A stretch of DNA of 64,000 nt, taken from Cunninghamia lanceolata (Eukaryota > Streptophyta > Pinopsida > Cupressales > Cupressaceae). The notes beneath the pieces are model-generated. The model worked only from the letters and a program-made list of their open reading frames with translations, did no database searches and was not told where the DNA came from. Shown here piece by piece: positions 1-11,348 of this stretch. The position numbers and the translations under genes are program-made. Within the stretch, counting starts at the first letter, position 1, and the number at the start of each line of letters is the position of its first letter. The stretch is taken from assembly GCA_027924645.1 (NCBI GenBank), contig BSBN01001198.1, forward strand, positions 2,232,001-2,296,000. Reading direction: 5' to 3'.

Positions 1-1929
1 TGTTAACATAAATTGCCTTAACCAACTAAAATACCTCACACTTTTTGATCACCCAGATCCCAAGATAGGCAAAGTGAGAGCATACAGTGATTGGCTTACA
101 CTAAGCAATTATGCAACAATGAATATACAATTCATCCGCTGCGGCGGGCATCCACAAGCTATGGCAATTCACCACTATCAGTGGGTAAAGAACAAGAAGA
201 AAGATTACACATCCACTTATTCAGTGGGTATTCTCCACTTATTTAGTGGGTAAAGTGAACAAGAAAGATAAAGGATTTTTTTGCCCACACTGGCGGTAAA
301 CCATCCAGGGGAAACTTAGTGAGCAAGTAGAGATAAAAAGAGATTACAATCAATGCATGAGAGAGCATGAATATCAGGATTAACACTTGATCATCAAAGC
401 AGCAATGAAAGTCTAATCATCACAACTTAAAAATCAGAACTCGTCAACTCAGAAATATGATTGTAATACCATACCAAGAGGCACCTGCATCACGCAATGT
501 AAATCATATTCCTAAAGAAATATCTGATGACCAAACTGATTCTGATCTGTGGACAGTTGATAGATCGAAGTCTACAAAATCAATCATATGTCATTTGTAT
601 GGACAGCCATGTCAAGGAAGGATAGCATCAACACTAGTAGACCAATCCCAACACAAACAACTGTTGTAGCTCAGATAGGTTTTTATTTAAATACAATCTA
701 CTCATATATACTCAGAAACTGATCTGAACTTTGCATACACAAGAACTCCCTTTTCAACTGTACAGCGCCCTTACCCAGGAAAGTACGGATTACTCAATAT
801 AAACAAAATCTTTTCTCAAACTGCAATATGAATGGCTTACTAGAATCGCCCAAACTTAACAATTATTCTACAATCATCAAACAAATCAAAGGAGCCAATA
901 ATAATTTTTCTGGTCTCAATCGACCATACTGGCATGTACGGACCTAGAGGTACGGATTTCCTTGGATCTCTCTAGTTTTTGCTTAAACTCATGTAATATA
1001 TATCAACAATGAGGCATCCATAAACAATAATGACTTTCCAAACTAAAGAAGCCACAAAACAAAGCAAAATAATTTCCTTAGCCAAGATCGTACCCTCTAA
1101 TGGTATAGCTCTGCACAGTATGGAAGCCTCTCAAAATTACAAATTGCACCAAAAAAACACTGAAACAGTCTTAACAGAGGCGCCTGGGAAAAACCAATGT
1201 ATTACAAATAAGCTTGGCAAACAAAACTTCATTAATCATTTACTCCTCAAATTCATTGCAACTGCCCTGTACGACCCAGCATGTACGGCCATTTATGAGC
1301 ACACAACATAAATATGAATTCTATGCAATTTACTCATACCAAAATGTCTTCTATTTCAATACCAAACCATTAAACTGAAAACACCACAGAAACATCATAT
1401 AATTACTAACTCCGTTCAGCACCATGAGATTTCCTGAATGAAAACTTCCATTATCAGCTAGGGTAGATATCACACTACCGAAACTGATCTTCTTCGAGTG
1501 GGTTTCCATCCACAAGAAGGTAGAATGAATCTCTGGAACAATCCCAACAGCATAACAATATCAAAAATCAAGCATAAGCCTCCAAATGAGCTCTCCATTT
1601 GCTTATAAAGGCACCTAGGAGTTACAAGCTTCACTTTCTTGAAAATATAATTTTTTTTCTCCTCAAACTTAATAAAGTTCTCTTATTCCAAAGGTGTGCT
1701 CACTTTTTAATAAGTCTAGGAGAAAAATATAAACATTTCTTCATCCCCAATTAAGTTAGCTTTTTCATAATACAACCTTATAACTTAAGTGCAGCAAAAT
1801 AATAAAAACTTGATTAATTATCAATTTTTCCTCAAATTACCAAAATTGATAATAAAATATTTACTCCAAAGGTTTGGAATGAGGATAAGTGCCTCCAGGA
1901 TGACTAGGCTGAAAAAGGGAACATTACAT
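1..1929. mobile_element. Probable LTR remnant, left end outside the window
   Basis: No credible gene is seen; the short ORFs here have no recognisable protein character. Two things suggest an LTR. The block ends at 1929 with GGGAACATTACA, the kind of terminus also seen at 10275 and 11777. Positions 38-92 (GATCACCCAGATCCCAAGAT followed by GTGAGAGCATAC) closely resemble the minus strand at about 11660-11715, which lies about 65-115 bp inside the terminus at 11777. If both are the same LTR family in opposite orientation, this LTR starts just left of the window. GTACGG motifs near 770, 935 and 1280 recur at 10290-10450. Orientation and length are inferred. Confidence 0.4.
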
Positions 1930-2190
1930 TGCAGCCCTTCTATTATGCTATAACTTTATCATCCTCTCATTATATTAATCCATTATTCTATCATTTTAAT
2001 ATTCGATTATTATATCATTCATTCTTCTATCATTATATCATTTTTATTTTATTATTCTATCATTCTATTTTTCCATCATTCTATTATTATAGCATTCTCT
2101 TATTCTATCCTTCTACTCTTCTATCATTCTATAATTTTATCATTCTATCATTCTATTATTCTATCCTTCTATTATTCTATCAATTAACCG
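1930..2190. repeat. TTCTATCATTCTA minisatellite
   Basis: A degenerate pyrimidine-rich array of units such as TTCTATCATTCTAT and TTATTCTATCC runs for about 250 bp, starting within a few bases of the LTR-like terminus at 1929. The open frame through it is low-complexity Phe/Tyr/Ser/Leu and is not a gene. Confidence 0.85.
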
Positions 2191-3558
2191 TCAAAGGAAG
2201 CTATCTTCATTGGAAGGAAGTCATATAAGAATCAAGCAAAAGGAAATATATCAAGTACATGTATTGGCTATACATTTAGTGTTAATGACAAAGAAGGATA
2301 TTGTTAATGAGGTTTTTGTAACTCCAACAACAATAGAATAAAATATTGGGTATCCTATTCCCTCTTGAATAAAGCTTCTCAGACACTGAACTACATGATC
2401 GAATGAGACTACTCCAAGGTTCCTTTTATGTCAAGTCTTGATGTGCATAGGGATAGACTCAGTAGAATGATGTGATTTGCTGGTAATCACAAGAGGGAGG
2501 GACTTACATATCAAACTTAGTGTTTCACTGCTCAAGTAAGAAAGTCAGAGGGGTTTCGATGGATTCTGGGGTACTGGACGTGGATTCCTTTTCTCATATA
2601 CCGGATTTTCAACTTGTGGCAGAAAAGATCTAAGTTCGGCCAGACTAACCTAAATGGGTAACGAATGATTTTACAGTTTGGCTCCTTTTTATAATCTACT
2701 CCTAAGGAAAACTTAAGAAAATGGAAAAGATAGGGATGGTGGAAAAGAGTTCAGGAATCTAAGTGACGGGAAGAACTATCGCTAAAGATGAATGCTGGAA
2801 CCACACTTCTACTTCGTCATGCGACAACAGCTAGGTAGAGATGGTGCGATCTTCTGGGATAACGGCAGGGATTTTCACACTGTCCTGACATGGAACATGG
2901 GATTTGATCACTCAGGAACAGTCGAAGTTAAGCTTGGAATCAATTCAGACTAACCATACAAAGTGATTTGCAAGCCACAGATCATGAATGGTATGAACAA
3001 ATCAGCATTCGATCATTCAACAATAACATTTTCCATCATACTTACTAACAAAACTTGAAAATAAAGGAAATAACTTGAATAACTTTCAGATTTGCTTCAA
3101 GGGATCAATAAAACCATGTCAAACATCTAAAGAATCATATGAACACCAATATTCAATGCTTATATCTTTGTTTCAGAAGTTTGTATTACAACAATCCAAC
3201 TGATCCTTGGAGTTTCAGCTCAGGAAAAACAATGCAGAAATAAGAGCTAGCTACTAAGGTGCTCTAGGAGCATCAGAATGATAGAAATGGGAAAAAGAGA
3301 GAGAGCTATAATGAGGCATCCCTCAGCCTTTATATAGGCTACCAAAATATATTAGGGCAAAAGGAAATCAGATTTCCTTGAAACATGTGCCATGGGTTAG
3401 AAACCCTAGAAAAAGTGGGTGGGGTCGTCAAATGGCTCATGCAGGAGACTGCCACCTGTCTTGGGCGTCAGAAGGTGTAAGGAAATCCTCCAGCTGTCCT
3501 GGTCACCACCTATCTAGGACTCCTGGATAGGATTGTCCTGTCTATCTAGAACTTCCTC
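2191..3558 (-). other. Non-coding stretch with a minus-strand TATA-like box
   Basis: No gene is seen. On the minus strand a TATA motif, CTATATAAAGG, lies near 3336-3346, followed by a CT-rich tract. The TATA is preceded by a CTAGGGTTTCTA context, which resembles the arrangement at about 7530-7620. This would suit the U3 region of a minus-strand LTR belonging to the element with the broken ORF at 3559-6858, but I could not align the two regions as a true LTR pair. Confidence 0.35.
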
Positions 3559-6500
3559 CTATTCTTTAGTCTCTGCCTCCAGGAACCTGGTTAGGACGAC
3601 TTCCAACTCCTCCATGGGAATACTGGGCATATTTTCGATCCGAAACTCCATGATGGATGCGGTGGTGGTGCAGGCGACAAGGATATTCTCCCAATCCACC
3701 CTTAGCTCTTGGATACTGTTAATGAGGATTAGAAACGAGGATGCATCCTCAAGATGGGATTCCTCAGTAGGATAAGTTGCTTTGAAGTATATGCTCCGCA
3801 TCTTGCCCTTCAACTCCTCCAAGTCAATGACTCCATCTGGTGCTACATCTAGATCAAACCAGGTCTCCAATGATACAAGGATTTTGTCTTGGATCTCCTT
3901 CAACATGGCGTGGGCCTAGGAAGTGTCACCTTCAATCTTCCCAGGTTATCTCTCTTCATGAGCAAGGCGGAATACCAGCCGAGGAAATCATATACTGAAT
4001 CTGCATGTATTACCTTGTTCTTGACCAAGTCTGGCTTCGAAGTGTTCATCAGTGCCTTTAGTCTAAGGATAGTTTCCTCCCGGACGACTATGAATTGCTA
4101 ACATGTATCCAGAATTGCATGAATCCTATCCATGAGTGTTGTAACTCTGCCATTCACTTAGACGAGGTCTTCTACGAATCTATGGGCTCTATTCGAGACC
4201 CTCTCTATCCAACCTTTTGCTGTGTGGCCGGCTGTCCTCAAAACTTCAACCTCAACTAATGAATCCTTAGTTATGCTTAGAGGTTGGGACGTCATTCCTT
4301 GGGCGGACTACAATGGGCCCATGAGCTGCTAGATGTGCCGCCGCAATTCCTCATTCTCTTGCTTTAACTGGTTCTTCTTTTCTTCTTCCTTAACCTTTCT
4401 CGGATGGCGGCAACGGAATCCTCCAACTCTTTCATTTCTTGATCCTTCGTGGTTGGTCCAAGGTTGACTTTCAAGATGTCAAAGTCATCTGGACTGATGT
4501 CCTCCTTCGCCCCAGTTACCCTGGGAATTGCCACCTCTACTTGGCGGGATCCAGATTCATCTCTTGTAATCCTAGAAAACTTCTTCGCCTTCTTCGGATC
4601 TGCGGACTTCCCTATCCTGGCCAGAAAATCACCAAGTACGGTGGAAGGATTATTCTTCCTGATTGTCTTCTTCCGCAACCTGTCTTGCAACCAACCAAGT
4701 TTCATGGAGGGAATGACTTCCCTCTGTGGTTCCTGAGGATCCTGACCAACTTGTGGCGTGGATGTCAGCACTTCTCTAGAATTGAACTCCTCGTCGAGGA
4801 ATTCCAAATCAAGGTGATGGAGCATGTCCTCAAGATGGACCTCCCCTAGATTCTGCGGTGGAGGGTTAGGCTGATTTCCCACCATCAGGCTGGGTGTCTA
4901 TTCCCAGGTAGAATCCATGGACTCATTATCTTCCTGATCATCTTGCTCATTCGGGACTACTTCCTCTTCCATGGGTCCCTTGCCTTTGACTGTTTGCAAA
5001 TCTTCAAAAAGATCCACCTCCCGGACGAAAGAAGTGCTGGCAAAGTGAGGCCTGGATGCATCCTACTCCTCCTAGTCGAGCCTGCTGATAGGTTCTTTCC
5101 GGGCTTTTACTCTCTTTGTTGGTGGATCTTCCGCCATCCTGTCCTTCACTTCCTGTCTTCTTGTCCCTTGTTCTTTCACAGGAGTGTCCTCAGTCATATC
5201 CTCTTCAGAAGACTAAGAATCCAAGTCTCCCATCATGTCATAAGTTAGGCGGATACCTTTCTTGTGCAATTTCTCTGTCTGCTGGCCTATCCATTTCTGT
5301 GTTATTGTTAGCACAGGTGCCATAAGATCAATCAAGTGGGTGACCTCCGGATCAGACCAAATCAAGGGTGGAAGAGGTTTATCCTTCTCTTGTTCGAAGA
5401 ATGGCTGGACTAGCCTCCCATCCTCCTTGACTTGATCCGAGACTGCAAAGATCCCGGTGACCTTGATCATGTTGACTGAAAGCCGGGAACATGCCCTCCT
5501 CCGCACTTCGAAATCATCCTCAGCGTTTGCCCAGTGGTCTTCCAAGTGTACCTTATGTCTATGCCTCTGTCCACATGCTACCCGGGTAGTATTGAACGGG
5601 TCAAAGTTCTCCCGCAAGGAATGGGTCACTAGGTTGTAGAACTGCAGCTCCTTGGATCTTTCGACGGCCTGGAGAGATGGGCATGACTCGATTGCACCTT
5701 CCGTCTCGACTGGATAGGTCACTCCGGCCTTCTTCTTCTTCTTCTGGACTTTGTCATACGCCGAGAGTTGCCTTGTTAATTCCAACAGGACCATTTTGTC
5801 CGACGGATACCTTGGTAGTCTATATGGATAGCCGGAGAATCCCTGCACCCTGATGTATGTGAACTTCGGGAATTGGATGAACCAGGAGCCATATGTCCTG
5901 ATCAACTGCTTGGCCTCGGGTGATAACCTCTGGTGAATGCCTCCTTGGAGGGTCCTGGTAATATGCATGGCGAATGCGTCATTGAACCTCCGGAAATGGT
6001 TATGTTCTGGAGATGGAGCTGGGGATAGCAATTGTAGACCCTGACTTGCCCTTCTTGATTGCCGATCCGTCCCTTCCATGACAGTCCCCAATATTTGTTG
6101 TTCCTTGCCAACATATAGATCACATAGGAACTCATGTAAAAGGCCTTTGATTCCTCCAAGTTTTGGAATTGTGCATCAATACTGTCGCTGAGGAGTCGAG
6201 CCCAATCAATCATCTTTGTCCCAGCGATGACTTCCTCGATATAGTAGAACATCCATGGCTTGAAGGTAGAGGACTGCAGACTTCCCATGATCCTGTTCAG
6301 CGTGACGACGAGGTCTCCATGCTCTTGCTTGAAGTCAAACTTAAGGAGTGTCCTTGGTAACTTGGAACGGTGAGGCCTTTTCTTTTGCATCCATGTCTTG
6401 TTGATGATCCCGAAACAGGTTGCCGGATCGGCCTGGAACATTTCGGCTGATTCTTCCTGGCTTGTGAACTCGATGGGACTATAGACAGGTATGTTGAAAG

Positions 6501-6858
6501 CTTCCACAATCTTTTCCTTGGTGAAATAGGCCACCACTGTGTTGTTGCGATCGACGACCATTCTTCGTTCCGGATCATAGTGCATGAAACATTCCACAAT
6601 CAGCTTGGAACAAGGAATGGCGGGTGGGAAGCATGCAGCAGCGGCAACTCCATTCCGGATGATCTTGGCAACAAGCTGGGATGGAGGATGTCCATCCACT
6701 CCATACATTCGCTTCCCAATCTCTTCCATGACTGAAGGATGGATGTTGCTATCTCCGACATTTGCCCACTTCGAGGTGATTCTGGACTGCGGGAGTGTCC
6801 CTTTGAAGGCAGCCTTCATCTGAGTTTGTCTTGAGGAGCCCGCCTTAGCACTTGCCAT
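3559..6858 (-). pseudogene. Broken retroelement-type ORF (helical N-terminus, acidic middle, coiled-coil C-terminus)
   Basis: I cannot name the family. A minus-strand reading frame opens at ATG 6858 (MASAKAGSSRQTQMKAAF) and stays open about 280 codons. It then needs one frameshift near 6000-6030, where PQLHLQ in one frame gives way to HNHFRRFNDAFAMHITRTLQ in the other. It continues through a KKKKK stretch, an acidic DPLE-rich section with four in-frame TAG codons (near 5215, 5070, 5060 and 4905), and ends in a charged helical tail (EMKELEDSVAAIRERLRKKK, to 4364). After another frameshift a last piece, 3906-3559, remains. The four TAG codons sit where Gln would be natural (LDS-E, RLD-EE-DAS, STWE-TPS). 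Its organisation resembles the ORF at 36056-37303. It is probably an element-borne, plant-mobile-domain-like or gag-like protein, now dead. Confidence 0.6.
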
Positions 6859-7252
6859 TCACCTGTGGAGTCAAGAAAAGAAAAGGTGGAGTATGAGTTT
6901 TAAAGAGGTATGGATAGAAGTGAGACTGGGGGGTTTTATTCCCACACGTGGGATGTTAGTACAACAGTTTTATGCATGTGGGACTAAAATCATGAATTTT
7001 CAAGTACATAGGAAGGAGAAAATAACAATATCCTAAGTAAGAAGAATCCTCCTATGCATTCACATACCTCTCCTTGCACAAGGAACTCTTGACTTGATAT
7101 GGAATCTCTGATTTTTTGATGGATTTTTTTACCTCCTAATGGATTTTCTGATTTTTTTCTGCAGGAATTTCTGAGTTTTAAAGGGTTTTTCAGCAAGAAA
7201 TCTGCCCTAGGAATATTCAGAAATATGAGTCTTTGGCGAAGAACTTACCTTG

Positions 7253-7490
7253 GAATGGAGGAGTTTTGCCTTGGAGGATGAATTTCTGCCCTTGGAAGAT
7301 GAATTTCTGCTCTTGGAAAGTTCAGAAATCTGCTTTTAAACCTACAGAAATTTCTGCCCTAATGAAGAATTTGGCCTTGGAAATGGTGAAATCTACAACC
7401 TCCTTGGATAAATTTGTCCTTCACTTGATGAAATCTGCCCTTGGAAGATATATTTCTGCTCTTGGAAGATATATTTCTGCGCTCCTTGGT
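7253..7490. repeat. TTTCTGCCCTTGGAAGAT short repeats
   Basis: The motif TTTCTGCYCTTGGAAGAT occurs about four times with variants, in two groups (7283-7320 and 7434-7482). Degenerate copies lie between them. The last two copies are direct 24-bp repeats. They sit beside the minus-strand TATA-like box at about 7535. Confidence 0.7.
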
Positions 7491-7529
7491 TTGGATTTGA
7501 TTTAGAATGATTGAAAGTGACTTGAGCGC

Positions 7530-7541
7530 TGCCTTATATAG
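7530..7541 (-). promoter_or_regulatory. TATA-like box on the minus strand
   Basis: Minus strand reads TGCCTATATAAGGCAG. It lies upstream, in the minus sense, of the broken ORF that starts at 6858, so it could be the promoter of that element. Promoter function is inferred from motif and position only. Confidence 0.4.
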
Positions 7542-8002
7542 GCATTCAAAGTTCAAACCTCTTGCTGCCACTTGGCCGACCTAGGTTAGCCTAGAAAAAC
7601 CCTAGCCACCATACTTTATGACCCAGCCGACTTCGATTTTTGTCTTTTTATCCTTTGTCAGTGGTCGGGGATTTTGGTCTGTCGGGGATTTTCCAATGTC
7701 GGGGATTTCCCGATGTTCTGGATTTTCTTCCTTGGAGTGATTCTGGAACCTTTTGTTGAAATTTGGCTAAGTCTTGGAATATTGCCTCTTTGAAACCTCA
7801 TTCAGATGGAAGTGTTGCAATTTTGCATTTTGTGAACAGGAATCCACTCAAGTTGAATCTTCCGGAAGGAATTGGAATCTATTTGGTCATGCCTTCCTAC
7901 AGATCCCGGATCAAGTTGTTCAGTTGCATCCATGACTGGGTCAGGAGAGTCATCCCGAAGGACCATGAGCTAATTGTGGAGGAACTGGAGAAAACTGTCC
8001 AA

Positions 8003-8150
8003 GGGCGCAAAATTCCATAGGTGCAGGATTTTGCGCCCAAGGACAAAAATTGTCCTAGAGCGCACATTTCAGTAAGTTAGGGATTTTGCGCCCAAGGACA
8101 AAAATTGTCTTGGAGCGCACATTTCAACTTGTCAGGGATTTTGTGCTTTT
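8003..8150. repeat. 55-bp tandem array with GCGC dyads
   Basis: GATTTTGCGCCCAAGGAC recurs at 8027 and 8082, with a partial third copy at 8137, an exact 55-bp period. Each unit pairs a GCGCAAAA/GCGCACAT half with a TTTTGCGCCC half to form an imperfect palindrome. Confidence 0.85.
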
Positions 8151-8281
8151 GACCTGTCTGTCCAGTTTCCAGGATTTTAGGCTAAGGACTTATCTTTTTT
8201 TCAGTTTTGAGTGGGGTTTCAGTTTTGCAGCAGGTACACTTTTAGCTATTCTACGGAGGTTCACTTATCGACATAGGATCT

Positions 8282-8620
8282 GAAACACAGAGCTTTCGTT
8301 TCTTCCATCCCCTCGAGGAATCTCTCATTTCCATGGCGAGATACGGAGTTCGTTTCTTCCACCCTTCCTTTCTTCCATCTTTCATTTCTTCCATCTCCTC
8401 GAGGAATCTCTCATTTCCATAGCGAGATATGGAGTTCGTTTCTTCCATCCCCTCAAGGAATTTCCTCTTTTTGTGGTGAATTTTGCAGAAGGTGAACTCT
8501 AGCTGCCTTAGGAAGGTTCAATGGCGACATGGGATCCGGAATACGGAGTTTGTTTCTTCCATCCCTCTCAAGGAATCTTCATTTCCATGGCAAAATACGA
8601 AGCTCTCCAATCAAACTATG
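8282..8620. repeat. About 54-bp repeats, TTTCTTCCATCCCCTCGAGG
   Basis: The motif TTTCTTCCATCYCCTCGAGG followed by AATCTCTCATTTCCATGGCG occurs near 8297, 8384, 8438 and 8549, with a partial copy near 8351. Copies differ by a few substitutions and one spacer insertion. Confidence 0.8.
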
Positions 8621-8711
8621 AATTCCTTGATTCAAGCATCATCAGAGGAGTCAGGGAATGATTTTCAAGGTAACTGCAGTGACTGGACAGGTCAGGGGGC
8701 TGAACTGGACA

Positions 8712-8872
8712 CCTCCAGTCCTAGGGCGCAAAATCCAGTAGGTACTGGATTCTGCGACCAGGACAAAAAATTGCCCTGGGCGCATAATCCAGTACCTACT
8801 AGATTATGCGACCAGGGATAAATTTCTTCCCTAGGCGCATATTCCAGCAGGTACTGGAATATGCGACCAGGA
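8712..8872. repeat. Three dyad-symmetric units, 55-bp period
   Basis: Three imperfect palindromes of about 32 bp start near 8726, 8780 and 8836. They are built as GCGCANAATCCAGTA facing TACTGGATTNTGCG, followed by ACCAGG. The period (54-56 bp) and motif match the array at 8003-8150, so both blocks are probably one dispersed satellite-like unit. Confidence 0.8.
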
Positions 8873-8989
8873 ATGTTCCTGTTGCATTTCCAGCCTTCTG
8901 GAAAGGTACCTCAAACACTGATTGTTGTTTTGAAATTGCGCTAAGTTCCTGAAAATCCTACTAATTTGAGAATCTACTGAGTTATGATT

Positions 8990-9260
8990 TGAGGTTGAGT
9001 GCCGGACTGGGATCAGAAGGATATCCCCTGGATTGAACTTCCGGACTGGAGCTGTCGGACTAGAACTGAGTTCCACCCGAGGATGAACATGCCAAGGAAT
9101 GACTATCTCTGCTGAGTTTCGGGCCTGGTCAGGATGAGAACATGGATTAACCTTGGAACAGGATTCCGGGCAGGAATTCCTTGAACAAGACTCCGGGATA
9201 GGCACTTCCGGACAAGACTCCGGACTGGACCTCCGGGCTGGATTCCTGGACTGGAGTCCG
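8990..9260. repeat. Degenerate TTCCGGACTGG repeats
   Basis: Variants of CTCCGGACTGGA and GGACTGGAGTCCG recur many times (for example near 9040, 9050, 9210 and 9245), giving a locally GC-rich segment. No gene is seen. Confidence 0.6.
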
Positions 9261-9339
9261 AGAATGACTTCCTAAGTGGGACATGGAGTCTTGGAACAAG
9301 ATTAGAACTGAGTTCCATGCCGAAGATGGACTAGGTTTA

Positions 9340-9436
9340 CCACCTAGGGATGGAAAGACAAAACCCTTCCCTGAGGATGGAAAAACAAAACTCTTCCCTG
9401 AGGATGGAAAAACTAAACCCTTCCCTGAGGATAGTC
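9340..9436. repeat. 26-bp tandem repeat, four copies
   Basis: The unit CCCTGAGGATGGAAAAACAA plus six further bases is repeated four times; the first copy starts CACCTAGGGATGG. Copies are nearly identical. It is readable in frame as DGKTKPFPE repeats, but nothing else supports coding. Confidence 0.85.
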
Positions 9437-10263
9437 TGGAACGGGCAGTTAGGGTTCCAGGCCTATGCAAGAGGAAATTTATATGTTCACTTCTCTTTCT
9501 TACCAGTGAGCCAGCCTAAGCCATTGACATTATCTGAGCTGCGAAAACATTGCCAGATCAGAGTATGGGATTACAGTCAAAATTTCAACAAGTCACAAAA
9601 AGGGGGACCCAATTCGCAATTGGGGTTGATGTTGTAAAAGGTCACAACAAATATATTACAATCCTTGAACCGAACTTGAAATCCATCAAGAGGTACTTTA
9701 ACCCAATGAGCCATCACATTTGGAATGCACGTGAAATGCATATTAGGGGACAAGCAGTAGCACTGATCCCTTCATCAAATAGCCCACCCCAAGTTGGATG
9801 GACGCGTGTTTCTGACACTTGTGGGCCAAGGGGGTGAAATCCGGGATGGAAGTACCCCCCTTGGGCTTGGTTAAGGTGTGCCAAGCTCCCTGAGCCCTAT
9901 ATGTTTTCTCATGGAGTTTCATTATGTGATTTACCATTGGGAATAACCTTGAAATGATTATATGTCTGCTCTGTGAATTCCGTGTATGATGTGTATACAT
10001 TGTGCTTATTAATATATGTATTGAATTAAAATATTGATTATGCTATGATGATTTTATCTCATTATTTATGTTATGAACTTATGAAGTATTGATCCCATTA
10101 ATAATTATGTTATGATAGATGAACTTAATATGAATAATAGATGAATTTGATATGAATAATGCTATGAACTTATTATTATCTAATTTATTGATCTTTAATA
10201 TTTCTAATGTCCCTTTCTAGTGATTATCATTGGATGCAGGTAAAGAAATCAGGAATATCCTAA

Positions 10264-10275
10264 AAGGGGACATTA
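10264..10275 (-). repeat. LTR-type terminus TGTAATGTCCCC (minus strand)
   Basis: The plus strand reads AAAAGGGGACATTACA, ending at 10275. The same type of terminus is found at 1929 and 11777. Together they suggest a family whose LTRs start TGTAATGTCCC and end GGGACATTACA. Sequences inward of the three termini do not align well with each other, so they are probably different subfamilies. Confidence 0.45.
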
Positions 10276-11140
10276 CACATTTATTGAAGTCGTACAGGTC
10301 TGTAGCAGCATTCTAGGCGGCCGTACAAGTTGGAGGATCAATCCTAGAGTCAGATCTGCATACACCATCAACAGAAGGACTTAAAAAATAATTTTATTTG
10401 CTTTCTGGGAGTCTACAGCAGCCGTACAGTCACTGCACCAGTCAAGTACAGGGCCGTACCAATCAGGGATTGACAAAATAAACTCAGATTGGGGTTTAGT
10501 GAGTACAATTTATCATTTTCAGACCTATAATAGAATATTTTCAGTCTTGTAATAGCTCCCAACAGTTACAAAATTAATAAAATCAGACATTGAGAGTTTC
10601 CTACATGTATATTTGCTTCATATCTGAATATTTGTTGTGACCTAGGGTTTGTACCAGCAAGCATAATTGATATTCTTTGGTCCAGTTTTACTGTGTGATG
10701 AGATTAAGTGTTTGTATCTGGTATTTTCAGTTGATTGTGTGCAAGTTTACGTTGCTGTTCCAGTTTGTTCTCATTTTCAAAAATCAGAAAAACACAAAAA
10801 AAATCATAATATTGCAAAAAAAAAATAATTGGGGACACTACATAGATCCAAAAAAAAGGTGTCATCAGAATGCATTTTGTTGAGGAGTCATAATAGATCC
10901 CCAAAAAAAGTTAGACGAGTAGTTGCGCATTAAGTCATGTTTTTTAGTGTGTCAACGTGGCATCAAATGATTTGTTGCTTTTTGAATCTAATGTGCACAT
11001 TTTACTCAACTATTGGGTCCTCTCTTACAACTACCAGTACCATACTATTTAAAATATTAGGCTTTCAATGCACCAGTCCTATCACAACTATTGGTACCCA
11101 CACCACTATTGGGCCCTCTCCGCTAATCAGCTTCAATATT
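10276..11140. other. Non-coding spacer or LTR remnant with GTACGG motifs
   Basis: No gene is seen. Several GTACGG/CCGTAC motifs lie between 10290 and 10470, as in 750-1300. A-rich runs lie at 10790-10860. On the minus strand this is the inward continuation of the terminus at 11777, so part of it may belong to that LTR. Confidence 0.35.
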
Positions 11141-11348
11141 AATTGAAGTGTTTCTGGAAAAACTGTGTGTTGCTTTTTTGCCTCAACGTTTCGGATCACA
11201 CTCCGTGAATTGCATTCTCTTCTTTTCCTCCGGATCACACTCCGTGAATTGCATTCTCTTCTTTTCCTCCTGATGATGGATCACGGAATGTGATCCAAAA
11301 CGTTGAGGCAAAAAAGCAACACACAGTTTTTCCAGAAACACTTCAATT
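11141..11348. repeat. Foldback element: 68-bp inverted repeat with internal duplication
   Basis: Arms 11141-11208 and 11281-11348 are inverted copies with two mismatches in 68 bp; the outer end is AATTGAAGTGTTTCTGGAAA. The loop contains a second tandem copy (39-bp unit) of CGGATCACACTCCGTGAATT and the following bases. The transcript could therefore fold in two registers. No flanking target duplication or transposase is visible. A MITE-like or foldback element is the likely class. Confidence 0.9.

Larger units (their letters stand above)
6859..10275. other. Non-coding region rich in short tandem arrays, probable leader or LTR of a minus-strand element
   Basis: No gene can be supported. On the minus strand the block begins at 10275 with TGTAATGTCCCC, a plausible LTR start, and runs to the ATG at 6858. 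It has a minus-strand TATA (CTATATAAGG, about 7530-7541) and a putative splice acceptor CCACAG just upstream of the ATG. Short repeats fill it, listed separately. The region 9870-10270 is AT-rich with ATGAATAAT-like motifs. Plus-strand ORFs at 7763-8020 and 9550-9837 have no recognisable family. Confidence 0.4.

Noticed and set aside
1929..2228. 99-codon plus-strand ORF
   Set aside because: It is a translation of the TTCTA minisatellite, low complexity without domain.
4439..4849. Plus-strand ORFs opposite the broken minus-strand ORF, and others in 3533-6823
   Set aside because: Shadows of the minus-strand frame, which has the better protein composition.
7763..8020. 85-codon plus-strand ORF
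   Set aside because: No recognised family, runs into the 55-bp repeat array, and lies in the probable leader of a minus-strand element.
9550..9837. 95-codon plus-strand ORF
   Set aside because: Some protein-like text but no family, no neighbouring coding sequence and alternative frames of similar quality.
1929..10275. A single minus-strand element with LTR starts at 10275 and 1929
   Set aside because: The two ends share only about 16 bp; sequence further in does not align, so I do not claim an LTR pair.
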